Positions 35,304 to 44,322 of a stretch of 64,000 nt of DNA are shown here, piece after piece; position 1 is the stretch's first letter, and each line of letters starts with the position of its first letter. The notes under the pieces were generated by a model. It saw only the letters and a program-made list of their open reading frames with translations. It ran no database searches and was not told the origin of the DNA. Both the position numbers and the translations under genes were made by a program. The stretch is from Delftia tsuruhatensis (GTDB taxonomy: Bacteria; Pseudomonadota; Gammaproteobacteria; Burkholderiales; Burkholderiaceae_C). The DNA lies in the NCBI RefSeq assembly GCF_903815225.1, contig NZ_LR813084.1:3018501-3082500 (forward strand), written 5' to 3'.

Positions 35304-36307
35304 CCGCCCCCGCAGTTCTGGCCATCACCATGGGCGATGCCTCGGGCATAGGCCCGGAAATCATCGCCAAGGCCCTGGCACAGGCGCCCGAGCGCGCCGT
35401 CGTCTATGGCAGCTTCGCCGTCATGGCCGATACCGTACGCCGCCTGGGGCTGGGGCTGGCCGTGCGGCCGCTCGCATCGCCGGCCCAGGCGCGCCTGGAC
35501 GCCGGCACCATCGAGGTCATCGAGTGCACGCGCATCACCGAGCCGCCGCCGCCGGGCAGGATCAGCGCCGTGTCGGGCCAGGCGGCGTTCGACGCCATCA
35601 TCGCCGCCATCGCAGCGGCCCGGTCGGGCCAGGTCGGCGGCATCGTGACGGCGCCCATCCACAAGGAGGCCATGGCCAGCGCCGGCATCCGCTACCCCGG
35701 CCACACGGAGATCCTGGCCGACTACAGCGGTGCCAAGCGTGTGGCCATGATGCTGGCCAACGACGAGATCCGCACCGTGCTGGTCACCATCCACACCTCG
35801 CTGCGCAAGGCGATCGAGGGGGGCGATTTCGACGCGCAGATGTCCGCCATCCGCCTGGCCCATGAAGGCGGCAGGGCCCTGGGCTTTGCCGCGCCGCGCG
35901 TGGCCGTGGCCGGCCTGAACCCCCATGCAGGCGAGGGCGGGCTGTTCGGCGACGAGGAAATCCGCATCATCCGGCCGGCCATCGAGGCCGCGCGCGCCGA
36001 GGGCATCGACGCCAGCGGGCCCTATCCTGGAGACACCGTCTACATGCAGGCGCGCCAGGGCCGCTTCGACGTCGTGGTCGCCCAGTACCACGACCAGGGC
36101 CTGATACCCGTGAAGTACCTGGGCCTGGATCAGGGCGTGAACATCACGCTGGGCCTGCCCTTCGTGCGCACCAGCCCGGACCATGGCACGGCCTTCGACA
36201 TCGCGGGCCGGGGCATTGCCGAGCACGCCAGCCTGGTCACCGCTCTCCAATACGCCCGCCGGCTGGTCGCCGCGCGACAAGGTCTGCCGCTGGAAAGGAC
36301 ACCGTGA
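35300..36307 (+). CDS. pdxA2: 4-phosphothreonate 3-dehydrogenase (PdxA2)
   Basis: 335 residues from ATG 35300, with AAGGAG upstream. PdxA fold with metal-ligand segments YPGHTEIL, YHDQGLIPVKYLG and TSPDHGTAFDIAG. In kinase-linked loci PdxA2 oxidises and decarboxylates 4-phospho-D-threonate (or erythronate) to dihydroxyacetone phosphate. The operon context separates it from the vitamin B6 enzyme PdxA. It overlaps the kinase gene by 4 bp and the TIM-barrel gene by 1 bp. Confidence 0.9.
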   Translation: MTAPAVLAITMGDASGIGPEIIAKALAQAPERAVVYGSFAVMADTVRRLGLGLAVRPLASPAQARLDAGTIEVIECTRITEPPPPGRISAVSGQAAFDAIIAAIAAARSGQVGGIVTAPIHKEAMASAGIRYPGHTEILADYSGAKRVAMMLANDEIRTVLVTIHTSLRKAIEGGDFDAQMSAIRLAHEGGRALGFAAPRVAVAGLNPHAGEGGLFGDEEIRIIRPAIEAARAEGIDASGPYPGDTVYMQARQGRFDVVVAQYHDQGLIPVKYLGLDQGVNITLGLPFVRTSPDHGTAFDIAGRGIAEHASLVTALQYARRLVAARQGLPLERTP

Positions 36308-36987
36308 TGGCCCTGCGCTTCATCTTCATGCTTACCCGCAACGACCGCACCGTGGCCGATGCCCGGCAGCACCTGGACACTGCGCTGTCCCTGGGCATCG
36401 GCGACATAGGATTCAAGGACATCGGCCTGCCGCTGGAGCAGCTCAAGGGCCTGAACCGGGCCATACAGGAGGGCGGAGCCACTTCCTACCTGGAGGTGGT
36501 TTCGCTGGACCGCGACAGCGAGGTCGCCTCCGCGCAGGCGGCCGTGGACATAGGTGTCGATGTGCTGCTGGGCGGCACCCGCGTGGACGAGGTGCTGCCC
36601 ATCCTGCAAGGCACGGGCATCCGCTACTACCCGTTTCCCGGCCGCATCACGGGCCATCCCAGCGTGCTGGAGGGCAGCATCGCGGACATCGTTGCCAGCG
36701 CCAAGGCACTGGCCGCGCGCGAGGGCGTGCACGGGCTGGACCTGCTGGCCTACCGCTCCAGTCAGGACGTGCCCCGCCTGATGGCGGCGGTCTGCGCCGC
36801 CGTGGACAAGCCCCTGATCATGGCCGGCTCCATCGACACGCCCGAGCGCATCGCCGTGGTGAAGAACGCGGGCGCCTCTGGCTTCACCATCGGCACGGCC
36901 GCGCTGGACGGCAAGTATCCGGCCGACGGCCAGGACCTGCGCAGCCAGCTCGCGGCCATCGTGCGGGACGTGGAAAGCCTCGCCTAG
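36307..36987 (+). CDS. TIM-barrel protein of the four-carbon acid operon, function unassigned
   Basis: 226 residues from ATG 36307 (TGATG junction with PdxA2; GTG 36304 also possible), with GAAAGGA upstream. Repeating beta-alpha units: RFIFMLTRNDRT, GIGDIGFKDIG, VDVLLGGTRVDEV, HGLDLLAYRS, KPLIMAGSIDTPERI and a terminal GASGFTIGTAALDG. This resembles phosphate-binding barrels of the HisA/HisF or NanE kind. Translational coupling to kinase and dehydrogenase implies a role in the same pathway, perhaps on a phosphorylated four-carbon or C3 intermediate, but the reaction is unknown. Confidence 0.8.
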   Translation: MALRFIFMLTRNDRTVADARQHLDTALSLGIGDIGFKDIGLPLEQLKGLNRAIQEGGATSYLEVVSLDRDSEVASAQAAVDIGVDVLLGGTRVDEVLPILQGTGIRYYPFPGRITGHPSVLEGSIADIVASAKALAAREGVHGLDLLAYRSSQDVPRLMAAVCAAVDKPLIMAGSIDTPERIAVVKNAGASGFTIGTAALDGKYPADGQDLRSQLAAIVRDVESLA

Positions 36988-37045
36988 AAGATGTCGGGTT
37001 CGGGCACGGGCGCGCCGAAGCTGGTTTCCAGGAAGTCGAAGTCGC
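36984..37045 (-). pseudogene. C-terminal tail of an IlvD/Edd-type sugar-acid dehydratase (remnant)
   Basis: The minus strand reads GFCDFDFLETSFGAPVPEPDIF to a stop at 36984-36986. Sugar-acid dehydratases of the IlvD/Edd family often end in a similar (G)CDFDFL...PVP(D/E)P(D/E)I tail, but the identification rests on ~20 residues and is tentative. Just beyond it (~37045) sequence switches to LacI coding on the other strand. Confidence 0.4.
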
Positions 37046-37847
37046 AGAAACCTGGCTGACCACCATGCTCAGCCGCCGCCCCGACGGCATCGTGCTCACC
37101 GGCACCGAGCACACGGCCCGCACGCGGCGCCTGCTGGTCAACGCCGACGTGCCCGTGGTGGAGCTGTGGGACTACCAGCCCCATCCGCTGGACATGGTGG
37201 TGGGCTTCTCGCAGGAAGACGCGGGCCGAGCCGCCTTCCGCCACCTGGCCGCCTGCGGCTACCGGCGCCCGGCCATCCTGCGCGCCGACGACAGCCGCGC
37301 CGCCCGCCGCGCCCGGGGCTTCGCCCGGGCCGCCGCCGAGGCCGGCGCCCCCGAGCCCGTGCAGATCGTCTTCTCCGAAAGCATTCCCCAGGCCGGCCGG
37401 GGGCGCGACGCCCTCGACGCCCTGCGCGCCCAGGCCCCCGGGGCCGATTCCGTGTTCTGCAGCTCCGACGCCCTGGCCCAGGGCGTGCTGTCCCACGCCC
37501 ATGCGCTGGGCCTGGACGTTCCCGGGGCCTTTGGCGTGCTGGGCTTTGGCGACCAGGCCCAGGCACAGGACGCCTGGCCGGCTCTGTCCACCGTGCGCGT
37601 GGACGGCGCCGCCATCGGCCGCCTGGGCGCCGAGGCGCTGATCGCGCGCATGGCAGGCGGCACGGCGGTGGCGGCGCAGGATGTGGGGTTCGAGGTGGTG
37701 GGGCGGGCGAGTACGGGGGGGCGGGGCCATGATGCTCTGAGGCATCACCATCACGCGCTCGGCCAGCGTCAGGCCGGCCTTGATATCCGACCGGGCCCGG
37801 ATTCATGCCTCAACGCAAAACCCTTAGGTGACTACCCTGATTGTTGA
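37046..37847 (+). pseudogene. LacI-family regulator lacking its N-terminal half
   Basis: Begins abruptly as AETWLTTMLSRRPDGIVLTG and continues through the effector domain (AGRAAFRHLAACGYRRPAIL; DSVFCSSDALAQGVLSHA; FGVLGFGDQAQAQDAWPALS) to VGFEVVGRASTGG. The HTH and first ~100 residues are missing, with no plausible start. After the conserved end the frame runs on through low-complexity G-rich DNA to 37847. It is similar to gluconate-type (GntR) LacI members. It presumably regulated the lost dehydratase gene. Confidence 0.75.
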
Positions 37848-37914
37848 GCAGTTTTACTAACCATATCGCGTCAGAAAACATCAGTAGACCGAAATAGACA
37901 GATCTTCTTCAATG

Positions 37915-37947
37915 GGCTCTGTTCATCCACCCCTCTGAACAGGAGCC
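37915..37947 (+). promoter_or_regulatory. Hairpin that can sequester the aapJ ribosome-binding site
   Basis: Left arm GGCTCTGTTCA (37915-37925) pairs with TGAACAGGAGCC (37936-37947, one bulged G) across a 10-nt loop. The right arm contains the AGGAG Shine-Dalgarno for the ATG at 37952. Folding would hide the ribosome site, suggesting translational control. Confidence 0.5.
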
Positions 37948-37951
37948 AGAA

Positions 37952-39007
37952 ATGAAGCCTGCGGACCTCTCCATTCACGGCCTCGCGGCTGCCATACTCG
38001 CCGCCGCCTTCGCGATGCCGGCCCATGCGCAAGGCCAGGCCCAGTCCTCGCTGCTGGACAAGGTCAGGCAACGCGGCGTGTTGCATTGCGGCACCGACAA
38101 CGCCACGCCGGGCTTCGGCTACCTCAACACCCGCACGGGCCAGCTCGAAGGGCTGGACGTGGACCTGTGCCGTGCCGTGGCCGCTGCCGTGCTGGGCGAT
38201 GCGAAGAAGGTGAAGTTCATCGTGGTCACGGACAAGAGCCGCTTCAGCGCAGTGCAGACCAACCAGGTGGATGTGGTCTTCGCGCACACCACGGTGAAGC
38301 CCGCGCGCGAGTCCGCCATCACCGTGGATTTCCTGCCGATCTATTTCTATGACGGCAACGGCGCGATGGTGAAGGGCGACCGGGTCAAGAGCGTCAAGGA
38401 ACTGAACGGCGCCACGCTGTGCACCACCCAGGGATCGGCCACCGAACAGACGCTGGCCGGCTACATCAAGGCACAGGGCTGGAGCGCCTCGACCAAAGTG
38501 CTGACCTACGAGAACCAGGAAAAGCTGTTCGCGGCCATGGAGTCGGGCCGCTGCCACGCCATGGTCACGGACCGCTCGCTTCTGGCCTCGTGGAGAGCCA
38601 ATGCATCCCGGCCGCAGGACTACACGATTCTTCCCGAGGTACTGGACAAGTCGCCGTTCGCGGGCTTCACCGTGGCCAACGACTCGCGCTGGCGCAACGC
38701 GCTGCGCTGGATCATGTTCGCCACCTTCCAGGCCGAGGAAAGCGGCATCGACTCCAAGACCCTGGCGCAGGCGCAAAAGTCCCGCGACCCCTTCGTGCAG
38801 AAGTTCCTGGGCGTGAACGGCAGCTTCGGCCCCGACTTCGGGTTGCCGGCGGATTTCGTGTCGCGGCTGATCGGACAGGTGGGCAACTTCGCGGAAATCT
38901 ACGACCGCAACCTGGGGCCGGGCACCCCCTACGCCATCGGCCGCGAAGGCACGCCGAACGCGCCGTGGACGCAGGGCGGCGCCCTCTACTCCCCGCCCTG
39001 GATCTGA
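37952..39007 (+). CDS. aapJ: General amino-acid ABC transporter substrate-binding protein (AapJ/BztA-like)
   Basis: 351 residues with signal peptide (AAAILAAAFAMPAHAQG). Solute-binding family 3 motifs: RGVLHCGTDNATPGFGYL, LEGLDVDLCRAVAAAV, VFAHTTVKPARE. The ~340-residue length is that of AapJ/BztA periplasmic receptors for many L-amino acids, longer than GlnH-type proteins. First gene of the four-gene transporter operon; the permease follows by 16 bp. Confidence 0.92.
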   Translation: MKPADLSIHGLAAAILAAAFAMPAHAQGQAQSSLLDKVRQRGVLHCGTDNATPGFGYLNTRTGQLEGLDVDLCRAVAAAVLGDAKKVKFIVVTDKSRFSAVQTNQVDVVFAHTTVKPARESAITVDFLPIYFYDGNGAMVKGDRVKSVKELNGATLCTTQGSATEQTLAGYIKAQGWSASTKVLTYENQEKLFAAMESGRCHAMVTDRSLLASWRANASRPQDYTILPEVLDKSPFAGFTVANDSRWRNALRWIMFATFQAEESGIDSKTLAQAQKSRDPFVQKFLGVNGSFGPDFGLPADFVSRLIGQVGNFAEIYDRNLGPGTPYAIGREGTPNAPWTQGGALYSPPWI

Positions 39008-39023
39008 ACGGCGGGACACAGGC

Positions 39024-40223
39024 ATGGACCAGCCCATCACGCCCATCACGCCCATGACGATCCCGCACCCATCGCAGGCCCGCAGCCGGGGGCGCCATCG
39101 CAGGCTGCTGCATGCCGGCCAGCAGGCCGCTCTGGTCATCGCCGCCATCGCCTTGCTGGCCTGGTTCGGGCTCAGCGTGCGCGCCGGCCTGGCGCGCAAC
39201 GGCATCGCCTTCGACATGGGGTTTCTGAACCAGGTGGCGGGCTTCGACATCAGCGAAGGCTGGGTCCTGGGCAATGGCGGGCTGCGGCCATTCCAGTCCG
39301 GCGACAGCAACGCCAGCGCGCTGCTGGCGGGCTTTCTCAACACGCTGAAGGTGGCTGCGCTGGCCATGGCGCTGAGCACTGTGGCAGGTACCTGCCTGGG
39401 CCTGGGGCGCCTGTCCGGCAACTGGCTGGTGCGCCAACTGTGTTTTGGCCTGGTGGAGCTGGTGCGCAATACGCCGCTGCTGATACAGCTGGTGTTCTGG
39501 TACTTCGCCGTGGTGCTGAAGATGCCGGGGCTGGACCAGTCCGTGCAGTGGTACGGCGGCCTGCTGTTCAGCCGGCAGGGCGTGTTCCTGCCGGGCGTGG
39601 CCGTGGAGCAGGGCGCGGCACCTGGGGCGGTGTGGGCGCTGATGGCCTGCGCAGCCCTGCTGGCCGGCGCGTTCGCCGGCAGGCGCCATCGCCGGGCGCT
39701 TGCGTTCGCCGGCCTGCTGGCACTGGCCCTTTCGGCTGCGCTCGGGTTTCCGCTGGCGTTGTCGCCGCCCGAGGTGAAGGGCTTCATGGTCGACGCCGGC
39801 CTGTCGCTGTCGCCCGAGTTCATCGCGCTGCTGCTGGGCCTTTCGGTCTATACGGCGGGCTTCATCGCAGAGATCGTGCGTGGCGCCATCGCGGCGCTGC
39901 CTCGTGGGCAGTGGGAGGCAGCGGCGGCCCTGGGCCTGGGGCGCTGGCGCACCCAGGCGGACGTGGTCCTGCCCCAGGTCCTGCGCATGGTGCTGCCGGC
40001 CCTGGGCAACCAGTACATCGGCCTGGCCAAGAACACCTCGCTGGGCATTGCCATCGGCTACCCGGACCTTTTCAACGTCTATGGCACGGTAGCCAACCAG
40101 TCGGGCCGCAGCCTGGAGGGCGTGATCGTGGTGATGCTGGCCTACCTGGCCATCAGCTGGGGCATCAGCGGCGCCGTGAACCGGCTCAACCGTTGGCTGG
40201 CCACCCGCGGAGGCGTGCAATGA
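39024..40223 (+). CDS. aapQ: Amino-acid ABC transporter permease (AapQ-like)
   Basis: 399 residues, several TMs, and the EAA loop QWEAAAALGLGRWRTQADVVLPQVLR that contacts the ATPase. A large periplasmic insertion between TM1 and TM2 and the ELVRNTPLLIQ motif match AapQ/BztB. The extreme N-terminus has short 9-bp repeats (PITPITP), probably trivial. Overlaps the second permease gene by 4 bp. Confidence 0.92.
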   Translation: MDQPITPITPMTIPHPSQARSRGRHRRLLHAGQQAALVIAAIALLAWFGLSVRAGLARNGIAFDMGFLNQVAGFDISEGWVLGNGGLRPFQSGDSNASALLAGFLNTLKVAALAMALSTVAGTCLGLGRLSGNWLVRQLCFGLVELVRNTPLLIQLVFWYFAVVLKMPGLDQSVQWYGGLLFSRQGVFLPGVAVEQGAAPGAVWALMACAALLAGAFAGRRHRRALAFAGLLALALSAALGFPLALSPPEVKGFMVDAGLSLSPEFIALLLGLSVYTAGFIAEIVRGAIAALPRGQWEAAAALGLGRWRTQADVVLPQVLRMVLPALGNQYIGLAKNTSLGIAIGYPDLFNVYGTVANQSGRSLEGVIVVMLAYLAISWGISGAVNRLNRWLATRGGVQ

Positions 40224-41218
40224 CCGCCCCGTCCCTGCTGCGCTGGTGCCGCCGCAACCTGTTCGCCACGCCGCTGGACATGGCGCTGACATGTGCCTTG
40301 CTGCCGCTGCTCCTGCTGGCCGCCGGGCGTCTGCTGGCCTGGACCGTGCAGGAGGCGCGCTGGAGCATCGTCGGCGACAACCTGCGCGTGCTCATGGTGG
40401 GAACCTTTCCGCCGCAGGACATGGCGCGCGCCTGGGGCGCGAGCGCGGCCCTGGCCCTGGCGGCGGGGACCAGCCTCTGGGTGCTGGCGCGGCCCCATGC
40501 GCCCTGGCTGCGCAAGGCGCTGGGGGCGGTGTGGCTGCTGTGTCTTCTGGCGGTGGGGGTGGCGCTGGCCCCCGTGGGCATGGCGCACTGGGGCGGCCTG
40601 CTGCTGAGCGTGCTGGTCACGCTGGCCGCAGCGGCGCTGAGCATGGTGCTGGGCGTGCTGCTGGCCCTGGGGCGCGGCAGCCGCCATGCCGGCCTGCGCG
40701 TGGTCTGCACGGGCTATATCGAGCTGATGCGCGCGCTGCCGCTGATCCTGGTCGTCTACTGGATATGGATCGTCACCCCGCTGCTGGCGCCCGGCGCCAC
40801 CGTGCCCGACCTGGTGCGCGGCGTGGCCGCCTTCACGCTGTTCTTCGCGGCCTATGCGGCCGAGTACGTCCGCAGCGGCCTGCAAAGCGTGCCCCGGGGC
40901 CAGGTGGAGGCAGCGGCCTCGCTGGGGCTGAGCGGCGCGCAGACGGCCCGCCACATCGTGCTGCCCCAGGCGCTGCGCGTGGCCATGCCCGCCCTGGTGG
41001 GCCATGTGCTCGACGTGTTCAACACCGTGCCCCTGCTGTTCATCATCGGCCTGACCGACTTCCTGCGCGCAGGCCAGATGGTCCTGGTCGATCCGCGCTC
41101 CAGCGGACACGGCTACGAAATCTATCTGTTCCTGTTCGCGGTCTGCCTGGCCGTCTCGTCCCTGGTCACCTTCGGTGCGCGGCGGATCGAGGCCCGGATG
41201 GCCGAGGGCTATCGCTGA
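40220..41218 (+). CDS. aapM: Amino-acid ABC transporter permease (AapM-like)
   Basis: 332 residues from ATG 40220, overlapping aapQ by ATGA. TMs and the EAA loop (QVEAAASLGLSGAQTARHIVLPQALR), with TGYIELMRALPLILVVYW as in AapM/BztC. Forms the heterodimeric channel with AapQ. Longer upstream readings in this frame are shadows of aapQ. Confidence 0.92.
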   Translation: MTAPSLLRWCRRNLFATPLDMALTCALLPLLLLAAGRLLAWTVQEARWSIVGDNLRVLMVGTFPPQDMARAWGASAALALAAGTSLWVLARPHAPWLRKALGAVWLLCLLAVGVALAPVGMAHWGGLLLSVLVTLAAAALSMVLGVLLALGRGSRHAGLRVVCTGYIELMRALPLILVVYWIWIVTPLLAPGATVPDLVRGVAAFTLFFAAYAAEYVRSGLQSVPRGQVEAAASLGLSGAQTARHIVLPQALRVAMPALVGHVLDVFNTVPLLFIIGLTDFLRAGQMVLVDPRSSGHGYEIYLFLFAVCLAVSSLVTFGARRIEARMAEGYR

Positions 41219-41236
41219 CCGAAGGAGACCCCCCCC

Positions 41237-42010
<774 letters not shown>

Positions 42011-42130
42011 CCCGGCACCCGCCCAGTGATCACCACCCATCCCTTTGCATCAACTTCCACAGGACATCCGCCCATGCAAGGACACCGCATCCGGCATGGT
42101 TCTGCTCCCGGTTGCAAAAGTGGGAGGGGC

Positions 42131-42913
42131 TCAGTGCCCCAGGGCTGCCAACATGCCCGGCCAATACCCCGACACCCCATCCCACAGCAGCTTTGCCGCT
42201 GTGACGACCAGCAAGCCATGGCAGGCCTTGTACATCTGGCGCTGATCCAGCCTGGCATGCAAGTGCCAGCCCAGCCCGACTCCAGCAGGAATCGCCAGCA
42301 AACAGATTGCCATCAAGACCCAGATGTTGCCCGCTGGCGCGGCGATCGCCAGCCACGGCACCGCCTTGATGAGGTTGCCCACCGTGAAGAAAATGCTCGT
42401 GGTGCCCGCATAGACCTGTGTACTGAGTCCCAGCGGCAGGAGATACATCGCCAATGGTGGCCCTCCTGAATGCGCGACCATGGTGGTGATGCCTGACGCC
42501 ACGCCGGCCGCAACGGCCTTGGGCGATGAGCGTGGCCGCACCACGACTTCGCCGCCGCGCAGAAACCAAAGTCCCACGAAGGCCAGGGTGATGACGGCCA
42601 TCAGGATGGCGATGGCCCGGTGATCGAGCACCTGGAACAGCAGATAGCCGGAACCGATGCCGGCCACCAGCCCGGGCACCAGCATCAGCAGATCGGGCTT
42701 CGACCAGGTGGACGGCTTCCAGTAGCGCAGGCCGTACAGATCCATCGCAATGAACAACGGCGCCAGCAGGCCGCCTGCCGTGACCGGATCCATCACGAGC
42801 GACAGCAATGGAATACCGATGATGGCAAAGCCGCCGCCGAAGGCGCCTTTCATGAAGCAGATCAGAAAGACACCGGCGAAGGTGACGAGGACGGTGGTGG
42901 CAGTCAGTTCCAT
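42131..42913 (-). CDS. TauE/SafE-family (TSUP) permease
   Basis: 260 residues with about eight TMs, starting VLVTFAGVFLICFMKGAFGGGFAIIGIPLLSLV, the gly-rich first repeat of the sulfite exporter TauE/SafE family; the second repeat includes GVASGITTMVAHSGGPPLAMYLL. Members move sulfite, sulfoacetate or related organosulfur anions. Divergent (60 bp) from a MocR-type regulator, which likely controls it. Confidence 0.9.
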   Translation of the reverse strand: MELTATTVLVTFAGVFLICFMKGAFGGGFAIIGIPLLSLVMDPVTAGGLLAPLFIAMDLYGLRYWKPSTWSKPDLLMLVPGLVAGIGSGYLLFQVLDHRAIAILMAVITLAFVGLWFLRGGEVVVRPRSSPKAVAAGVASGITTMVAHSGGPPLAMYLLPLGLSTQVYAGTTSIFFTVGNLIKAVPWLAIAAPAGNIWVLMAICLLAIPAGVGLGWHLHARLDQRQMYKACHGLLVVTAAKLLWDGVSGYWPGMLAALGH

Positions 42914-42940
42914 GCCGGCATCCTATGCATCATATCCAGT

Positions 42941-42968
42941 ACAATCAAATTATTGTCATAGATACAAT
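42941..42968. promoter_or_regulatory. ACAAT repeats between permease and MocR gene
   Basis: ACAAT occurs at 42941-42945 and again at 42964-42968, and ATTGT (42952-42956) forms an inverted repeat with the latter (7-nt spacer). MocR/GntR regulators often bind such direct or inverted pairs. The position between divergent genes suits autoregulation plus permease control. Confidence 0.45.
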
Positions 42969-42973
42969 TTCCC

Positions 42974-44305
42974 ATGCCCCAAGCGCGCTACAAGCAAGTG
43001 GTGGACCGGCTTGCCGACGACATCCGGCAGGGGCGGCTGAGGCCGGGAACGGTGCTGCCGCCTCATCGGCAGCTGGCGGCTCGGGAGGGTATTTCGCTGG
43101 CCACGGCGACACGCGCCTATTCCGAACTGCAAGCCATGGGGCTGGTCGCTGGCGAGGTTGGCCGCGGCACCTTTGTCCGCGAACCCATCCCCATGGGCCG
43201 CGAGGTCGCGATGCACGCCGCCAGCGACGACCTGGTGGATCTGACCTTCAACTATCCAGCCCTGCCCACGCAGACGGAGATGTTGCGCACGGCGCTCAGG
43301 CAGCTTGCCTCGGCGGGTGAATTGGAGTCGGTTCTGCGCTACCAGCCGCATGGAGGCCGCCCCCACGAGCGGGCCGTCGTGGCCGAGCACCTGAAGAGCC
43401 GAGGCCTGTCGGCGACCAGCGATGCCGTGCTCATCGTCAGTGGCGCCATCCACGGCCTCGCCACGGCGGCCATGTCCTTGCTGCAACCGGGTGACGTGGT
43501 GGCCGTGGATGCCTTGAGCTATCCAGGCATCAAGGTCGTGGCCGAGCAGGGCCGGCTGGAACTGGTTGCCATCCCGGCATCCGGCGCCGGCCCCGACCTG
43601 GATGCGCTGCAGACGTTGTGCCATGCCCGCAAGGTGCGTGCGATGTACTGCATGCCCACGCTGCATAACCCGCTGGGTTGGGTGATGTCGTTGAATCAGC
43701 GCCTTGCGCTGATAGAAGTGGCCCGGCGCAATGGCCTGCTGCTGCTGGAGGACGGTACCTATGCCTTTCTGGAGAAGCAGGCTCCGCCCCCCCTGGCTGC
43801 GCTGGCGCCTGACATCACCGTGTATGTCTCCAGCTTGTCCAAGAGCGTGGCGGCAGGCCTGCGTTTCGGATTCATATGCGCGCCCACCGATTTCGTTCCC
43901 AGGATCAACCGCGCCATACGCGCCACGGTCTGGAGTACGCCCACTCTTGTGACTTCTCTCTGCTGCAACTGGTTGCGGGACGGCACCGTGGCACGGCTGG
44001 AGCAGGAAAAGCGCCGCGATGCCAGCGCGCGCCAGGCCATCGCGGCCGAGGCGCTCGCAGGGCTCGGGACGATCCGCCATCCAGCGTCGTACTTCGTCTG
44101 GCTGCCCATGCCCGATGAAGTGCGGGCAGATGCAGTCGCCATGCGGCTTGAAGGAGAAGGCATCTTGGTATCGACTGCGGCGCCCTACGCCATGGGGGCC
44201 CAGCCTCCGCATGCCATTCGGCTGGCCTTGGGCTCGATCTCCCATGACCAGCTGAAAGGGGCCTTGCAGGCCGTTGCGCGTGCAGTGGCCAGTCTCAGCT
44301 ACTAG
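42974..44305 (+). CDS. MocR-type regulator (GntR HTH fused to PLP aminotransferase fold)
   Basis: 443 residues. N-terminal GntR winged helix (LRPGTVLPPHRQLAAREGISLATATRAYSEL), then a fold-type I aminotransferase domain with PHGGRPHERAVVAEHL, LIVSGAIHGLATAAMSL, and the PLP lysine in YVSSLSKSVAAGLRFGF. MocR proteins sense PLP adducts of amines. TauR, a MocR member, regulates taurine genes; with the neighbouring TauE/SafE permease a sulfonate-related role is plausible but inferred. Confidence 0.92.
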   Translation: MPQARYKQVVDRLADDIRQGRLRPGTVLPPHRQLAAREGISLATATRAYSELQAMGLVAGEVGRGTFVREPIPMGREVAMHAASDDLVDLTFNYPALPTQTEMLRTALRQLASAGELESVLRYQPHGGRPHERAVVAEHLKSRGLSATSDAVLIVSGAIHGLATAAMSLLQPGDVVAVDALSYPGIKVVAEQGRLELVAIPASGAGPDLDALQTLCHARKVRAMYCMPTLHNPLGWVMSLNQRLALIEVARRNGLLLLEDGTYAFLEKQAPPPLAALAPDITVYVSSLSKSVAAGLRFGFICAPTDFVPRINRAIRATVWSTPTLVTSLCCNWLRDGTVARLEQEKRRDASARQAIAAEALAGLGTIRHPASYFVWLPMPDEVRADAVAMRLEGEGILVSTAAPYAMGAQPPHAIRLALGSISHDQLKGALQAVARAVASLSY

Positions 44306-44322
44306 AGGCAGCCCGGCATACG

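Noticed and set aside
34652..36280. Long minus-strand frame opposite the kinase and pdxA2 genes
   Set aside because: Low-complexity His/Asp/Gly-rich shadow; the plus strand carries conserved enzymes with overlapping starts and stops.
39024..39062. CCCATCACG repeats at the start of aapQ as a regulatory or phase-variable tract
   Set aside because: Only two exact 9-bp copies, in frame, in the disordered N-terminus; too short to single out.
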